Shown here: positions 5,339-8,543 of the stretch, piece by piece | Position numbering within the stretch: position 1 is the stretch's first letter | Layout of the letters: the number at the start of each line of letters is the position of its first letter | Assembly (NCBI GenBank): GCA_016763215.1 | Contig: JAESUF010000032.1 | Span: 1 to 8,543 of the forward strand | From: Flavobacteriaceae bacterium | GTDB lineage: Bacteria; Bacteroidota; Bacteroidia; Flavobacteriales; Flavobacteriaceae | Length of the DNA stretch: 8,543 nucleotides | Reading direction: 5' to 3' | The notes under the pieces: generated by a model | Seen by the model: only the letters and a program-made list of their open reading frames with translations | What the model was told of the DNA's origin: nothing | The model's database searches: none | Position numbers and translations under genes: made by a program

Positions 5339-7243
5339 TTATTTAATTAACTCGTAACTACGTTTAATGAAGTTGGTTAAGTCTTCACCATGCAATAGGT
5401 TTTGAGATAATTTAGCTAAGTCAAAAGCTTGTCCAATTAAGCGATCACGTTTTTTATCTGTTTTGGTATTTAAGATTTCTCTTACCAATTCGTGATTGGT
5501 ATTAACAACCAAATTGTACATTTCTGGTAAACTACCCATTCCCATCATTCCACCGCCTCCAGAAGCGCTCATTTCTTTCATTCTACGCATAAATTCTGGA
5601 ACAGTAATTAAGAAAGGAGAAGCGTTAGAATCAATTGCTTCTAATTGAACAGTGTACGTTTTTTTCGGTACGGCACTTTCAATCATTGGTTTTAGTGTTT
5701 CCTTTTCTTCATCAGATAATTTTGAAATAACAGTATCATCTTTATTGATCAGGTTATCTATGTGATCTGCATCAACTCTAGTAAATTTCACTTTCTCGTT
5801 AGAAGTTTCTAATTTCTGCATCAAGTGAGAAATAATAGGAGAGTCTAACAATAATACTTCATATCCTTTTTCTTTTGCATCTTGAATATAACTGTGTTGT
5901 GCATCTTTGTTTGCTGCATATAAAACGATATGATTTCCATCCTTGTCGGTCTGTGCATCTTTTGTTTTTTCTATCAATTCATCAAACGTAAAGAAAGAAT
6001 TGTCGACAGTTGGATACAAAGCAAACTTTTTAGCCTTGTCAAAGAACTTGTCTTCAGACAACATTCCATATTCAATGATTACTTTGATGTCGTTCCATTT
6101 TGCTTCAAATTCTTCACGGTCGTTTTTGAATAATGAAGTTAGCTTATCAGCAACTTTCTTTGTGATGTATTTTGCAATCTTCTTAACAGCACCATCAGCT
6201 TGTAAATAAGAACGAGATACATTTAATGGAATATCAGGAGAATCAATAACTCCTTTTAGCATTTGTAAGAAATCTGGAACAATTCCCTCTACATTATCTG
6301 TTACAAATACTTGGTTTTGATACAATTGTATTTTATCCTTTTGTATGTCTATACTTGGACTCAGTTTAGGGAAGAATAAAATTCCTGTTAAGTTAAATGG
6401 ATAATCTACATTTAAATGAATGTGAAATAACGATTCTTCAAATTGCATAGGATACAATTCTCTGTAGAAATTTGTATAATCTTCACCATTTAAATCCGAT
6501 GGTTTTTTAGTCCAAGCAGGATCTGTATTGTTAATGATTTTATCAACCGTAATTTGTTTGTGTGCTTCTGTAGTTTCTTTACCGTCTTTGTTTTTGGTTG
6601 TTTGTGGAGTAAACTCTGGATCGTTAATTTCTTCAGTTCCAAACTTAATTGGTACTTGATTAAAACGATTGTATTTGTTTAATAATTCTGAAATTTTAGA
6701 TTCTTCTAAAAATTCAGTAGAATCTTCTGCAATGTGCAGAATGATTTCTGTTCCTCTGTCTGACTTATCATGTTCAACCAGAGTGTATTCTGGAGAACCA
6801 TCACAGGTCCAATGAGCAGCTTTTTCTTCTCTATAAGATTTTGTTATAATTTCTACTTTATCGGCTACCATAAAAGCAGAGTAAAAACCAAGTCCAAAAT
6901 GACCAATGATCCCTGCTTCGTTGTCTTTGTATTTGTCTAAAAACTCTTCTGCTCCAGAGAAGGCTATTTGGTTGATGTATTTTTGAACTTCATTAGCTGT
7001 CATCCCTAACCCTTGATCTTTAATTGTAAGTGTTTTATTGTCTTTGTCAATACTTACTTCGATTTTGGCATCACCTAATTCAGTTTCAACTTCACCGATA
7101 GAAATCAAGTGTTTTAATTTAGAAGTTGCATCTGTTCCATTAGAGATAAGCTCTCTTAAAAATATCTCATGATCAGAATATAAAAATTTTTTAATTAATG
7201 GAAAGATATTTTCTACCGATACATCAATATTTCCCTTGCTCAT
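5339..7243 (-). CDS. htpG: Chaperone protein HtpG (bacterial Hsp90)
   Basis: The 634-residue product (E. coli HtpG has 624) is the cytosolic ATP-dependent Hsp90 chaperone, a homodimer that remodels client proteins, usually together with DnaK. The N-terminal GHKL ATPase domain (about 1-215) shows ELISNGTDA at 31-39 (E31 for hydrolysis, N35 for magnesium), DQGLGM at 76-81 and the lid motif GHFGLGFYSAF at 114-124. The middle domain has LNVSR at 340-344, whose arginine contacts the ATP gamma-phosphate. The C-terminal dimerisation domain contains a Gly/Met-rich loop (561-570, SGGGGMMGMG) and ends in HGEDLTNFIKRSYELIK, so the gene is full length. G36 replaces the usual alanine of ELISNA but is not an active-site residue. 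The start is ATG at 7243-7241, and MSKGNIDVSVENIF is the expected N-terminus. It is transcribed divergently from fabH across 243 bases and has its own strong terminator. Confidence 0.98.
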   Translation of the reverse strand: MSKGNIDVSVENIFPLIKKFLYSDHEIFLRELISNGTDATSKLKHLISIGEVETELGDAKIEVSIDKDNKTLTIKDQGLGMTANEVQKYINQIAFSGAEEFLDKYKDNEAGIIGHFGLGFYSAFMVADKVEIITKSYREEKAAHWTCDGSPEYTLVEHDKSDRGTEIILHIAEDSTEFLEESKISELLNKYNRFNQVPIKFGTEEINDPEFTPQTTKNKDGKETTEAHKQITVDKIINNTDPAWTKKPSDLNGEDYTNFYRELYPMQFEESLFHIHLNVDYPFNLTGILFFPKLSPSIDIQKDKIQLYQNQVFVTDNVEGIVPDFLQMLKGVIDSPDIPLNVSRSYLQADGAVKKIAKYITKKVADKLTSLFKNDREEFEAKWNDIKVIIEYGMLSEDKFFDKAKKFALYPTVDNSFFTFDELIEKTKDAQTDKDGNHIVLYAANKDAQHSYIQDAKEKGYEVLLLDSPIISHLMQKLETSNEKVKFTRVDADHIDNLINKDDTVISKLSDEEKETLKPMIESAVPKKTYTVQLEAIDSNASPFLITVPEFMRRMKEMSASGGGGMMGMGSLPEMYNLVVNTNHELVREILNTKTDKKRDRLIGQAFDLAKLSQNLLHGEDLTNFIKRSYELIK

Positions 7244-7279
7244 AATTTTATAGTTTGTTATAATTATTGTCTGCTTATA

Positions 7280-7318
7280 GACTAGTCAAAAAAAATACCA
7301 AACAAATTATTGTGACAA
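7280..7318 (-). promoter_or_regulatory. Candidate htpG promoter with palindrome at the start region
   Basis: On the minus strand, TTG (7318-7316) is followed after 18 bases by TATTTTTT (7297-7290), close to the Bacteroidota TTG / TAnnTTTG pattern. Just downstream lies the perfect 8-bp palindrome GACTAGTC (7280-7287), near the expected transcription start, followed by the inverted repeat GTCT/AGAC (7269-7282). The promoter would give a leader of about 40 bases. No CIRCE-type or other known heat-shock operator is seen. Confidence 0.4.
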
Positions 7319-7416
7319 GATGGCATGAATAATGTAGCAGTGAATTAATAAAAAGTGTTTTTTGAACTTTAAAGGTAGCTTTTTTATGAATAATTATGAC
7401 CCAATAATAAAGCCAT

Positions 7417-7456
7417 TTGTAATAATATGATATTATGTGTATTTTGCTATCTTTAG
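7417..7456 (+). promoter_or_regulatory. Candidate fabH promoter
   Basis: TTG (7417-7419) is followed after 20 bases by TATTTTG (7440-7446), one T short of the Bacteroidota TAnnTTTG element; TATCTTTA (7448-7455) is an alternative. Either would start transcription a few tens of bases before the fabH ATG. The leader is A-rich (AACAAACAAACAAATTC) and lacks a Shine-Dalgarno, as is usual in this phylum. Confidence 0.35.
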
Positions 7457-7486
7457 CAATAACAAACAAACAAATTCAACTTATAT

Positions 7487-8494
7487 ATGTACAACTCTAA
7501 AATTACTGGATTAGGTTATTTTGTGCCCGAAAATGTGGTGACAAACAATGACTTAAAAGAATGGATGGAGACCAGCGATGAATGGATTGAGGAAAGAACA
7601 GGGATTAAAGAGCGTAGATGGATAGACCCTGCTACAGGTGAGAATACTTCTACTATGGCCGTAAAAGCTTCTAAAATAGCAATTGAAAGGGCTGGACTAA
7701 CAAAAGATGATATCGACTTTATTGTATTTGCTACGTTAAGTCCAGATATGTATTTTCCTGGAGGAGGAGTTCGGGTTCAAGACATGTTAGATATGCCCAC
7801 AATAGGAGCTTTAGATGTACGTAACCAATGTTCTGGATTCATTTACTCACTATCAGTAGCCGATCAATTTATTAAAACAGGGATGTATAAAAATATTTTA
7901 GTCATCGGTTCTGAAAATCATAGTGGAGGTTTAGAACGTTCTACTAGAGGTAGAAACGTAACTGTTATTTTTGGAGATGGGGCAGGAGCTGCAGTATTGT
8001 CAAGGTCTGAAGAAGATGGGAAAGGGATTTTATCTTCTCATTTACATTCTGAAGGAAAATATGCTCGAGAACTAATGCTAGAAGGACCGTCGACCGGACG
8101 TTGGGTTCCGGAAATATTAGCTGAAAACAATCCTGATGATGAATCATATTTTCCGTATATGAATGGGCAATTTGTGTTTAAACACGCTGTAGTTCGTTAT
8201 TCTGAAGCTATTATAGAGGGCTTGCAAGCAAACGGATTAGAGAAGGAAGATATAGATATGTTAATTCCACATCAAGCAAATTTACGGATTGCTCAATTTG
8301 TACAACGTAAATTTCAATTGAATGATGATCAAGTGTATAATAATATTATGAAGTATGGAAATACAACTGCTGCTTCTGTAATTATTGCTTTAACAGAGGC
8401 TTGGGAGAAAGGAAAGATTAATGACGGAGACTTGGTTGTATTGGCTGCTTTTGGTAGTGGTTTTACTTGGGGAAGCGTTGTTATAAGGTGGTAG
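7487..8494 (+). CDS. fabH: 3-oxoacyl-ACP synthase III (ketoacyl-ACP synthase, FabH family)
   Basis: The 335-residue product condenses an acyl-CoA primer with malonyl-ACP, the first step of type II fatty-acid synthesis in the cytosol. The thiolase-fold triad is intact: C115 in RNQCSGFIYSL, H262 in PHQANLRI and N292 in YGNTTAAS. GDGAGAAV (163-170) and the ending FGSGFTWGSVVIRW are typical. The N-terminal block with DEWIEERTGIKERRW (31-45) is the usual FabH start region, which supports ATG at 7487. The C-to-H spacing is 147 residues against 132 in E. coli FabH (C112, H244). The extra length probably sits around 195-225 (ELMLEGPSTGRWVPEILAEN), near the acyl pocket and dimer loop, and could alter primer choice. 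It is not next to plsX or rpmF, the common fabH neighbourhood, so it may be a second FabH paralogue (inference). Alternatives are a FabH-like starter enzyme for a pigment or polyketide pathway; no such pathway genes are visible here. Confidence 0.93.
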   Translation: MYNSKITGLGYFVPENVVTNNDLKEWMETSDEWIEERTGIKERRWIDPATGENTSTMAVKASKIAIERAGLTKDDIDFIVFATLSPDMYFPGGGVRVQDMLDMPTIGALDVRNQCSGFIYSLSVADQFIKTGMYKNILVIGSENHSGGLERSTRGRNVTVIFGDGAGAAVLSRSEEDGKGILSSHLHSEGKYARELMLEGPSTGRWVPEILAENNPDDESYFPYMNGQFVFKHAVVRYSEAIIEGLQANGLEKEDIDMLIPHQANLRIAQFVQRKFQLNDDQVYNNIMKYGNTTAASVIIALTEAWEKGKINDGDLVVLAAFGSGFTWGSVVIRW

Positions 8495-8512
8495 TATTCT
8501 AAAAAAGTATAT

Positions 8513-8539
8513 AAAAAAAGCCGAAGCATTTGCTTCGGC
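8513..8539 (-). terminator. Hairpin terminator, T-tract on the minus strand
   Basis: GCCGAAGC (8520-8527) pairs perfectly with GCTTCGGC (8532-8539) around the loop ATTT. Seven A residues (8513-8519) precede it on the plus strand, so on the minus strand the stem is followed by TTTTTTT. On the plus strand the stem is followed by CCAC, not T. It therefore best fits the end of a minus-strand gene outside the window, though it may also help stop fabH transcripts, which end 25 bases before it. Confidence 0.75.
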
Positions 8540-8543
8540 CCAC

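Noticed and set aside
5930..6209. Two plus-strand ORFs inside htpG
   Set aside because: Both are antisense to a well-conserved htpG coding region and have no independent support.
7275..7469. 64-codon minus-strand ORF in the htpG-fabH intergenic region
   Set aside because: It overlaps both candidate promoters, has low-complexity AT-driven composition and no recognisable motif; it is better explained as chance in regulatory DNA.
7965..8529. Minus-strand ORFs within fabH
   Set aside because: They are shadows of the fabH coding strand, with no motif or upstream signal.

Overview
The window looks like chromosomal DNA from a flavobacterium (Bacteroidota, probably family Flavobacteriaceae; the genus cannot be fixed from sequence alone). 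The DNA is AT-rich and the starts lack a clear Shine-Dalgarno. Possible promoters resemble the Bacteroidota TTG / TAnnTTTG pattern. Several secreted proteins have short hydrophobic signal peptides ending in SQ or AQ, and HtpG and FabH have the form common in this group.

Layout from left to right. All genes except the last are on the minus strand. Positions 1-538 hold a broken TMEM175/DUF1211-type membrane-channel gene, split over three reading frames and running off the left edge. Positions 614-1414 encode a secreted DNA/RNA non-specific endonuclease with an intact DRGH active site. Positions 1567-3222 and 3356-4432 encode two tandem paralogous serine hydrolases of the beta-lactamase/penicillin-binding type; the first carries two extra C-terminal beta modules and the second has none. 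Positions 4580-4759 encode a 59-residue single-helix protein, preceded by a 30-bp dyad that could be an operator. Positions 4836-5207 hold an unrecognised, probably exported 123-residue ORF whose only start is TTG. Positions 5339-7243 encode the chaperone HtpG (Hsp90). Divergent from it, fabH (ketoacyl-ACP synthase III) runs on the plus strand at 7487-8494. The window ends with a hairpin whose T-tract faces the minus strand, which suggests a convergent gene just outside.

The genes do not form one operon. Four minus-strand transcripts end in separate intrinsic terminators that share an AACCTC/GAGGTT stem, so most units are probably transcribed individually. Functionally this is a mix of housekeeping genes (protein folding, fatty-acid initiation) and exported enzymes (nuclease, serine hydrolases). 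I found no phage, IS element, CRISPR array, RNA gene or defence island. I see no convincing new multi-gene system; the points most worth checking are the decayed channel gene, the divergent hydrolase pair, and the small membrane-protein ORF with its upstream dyad.
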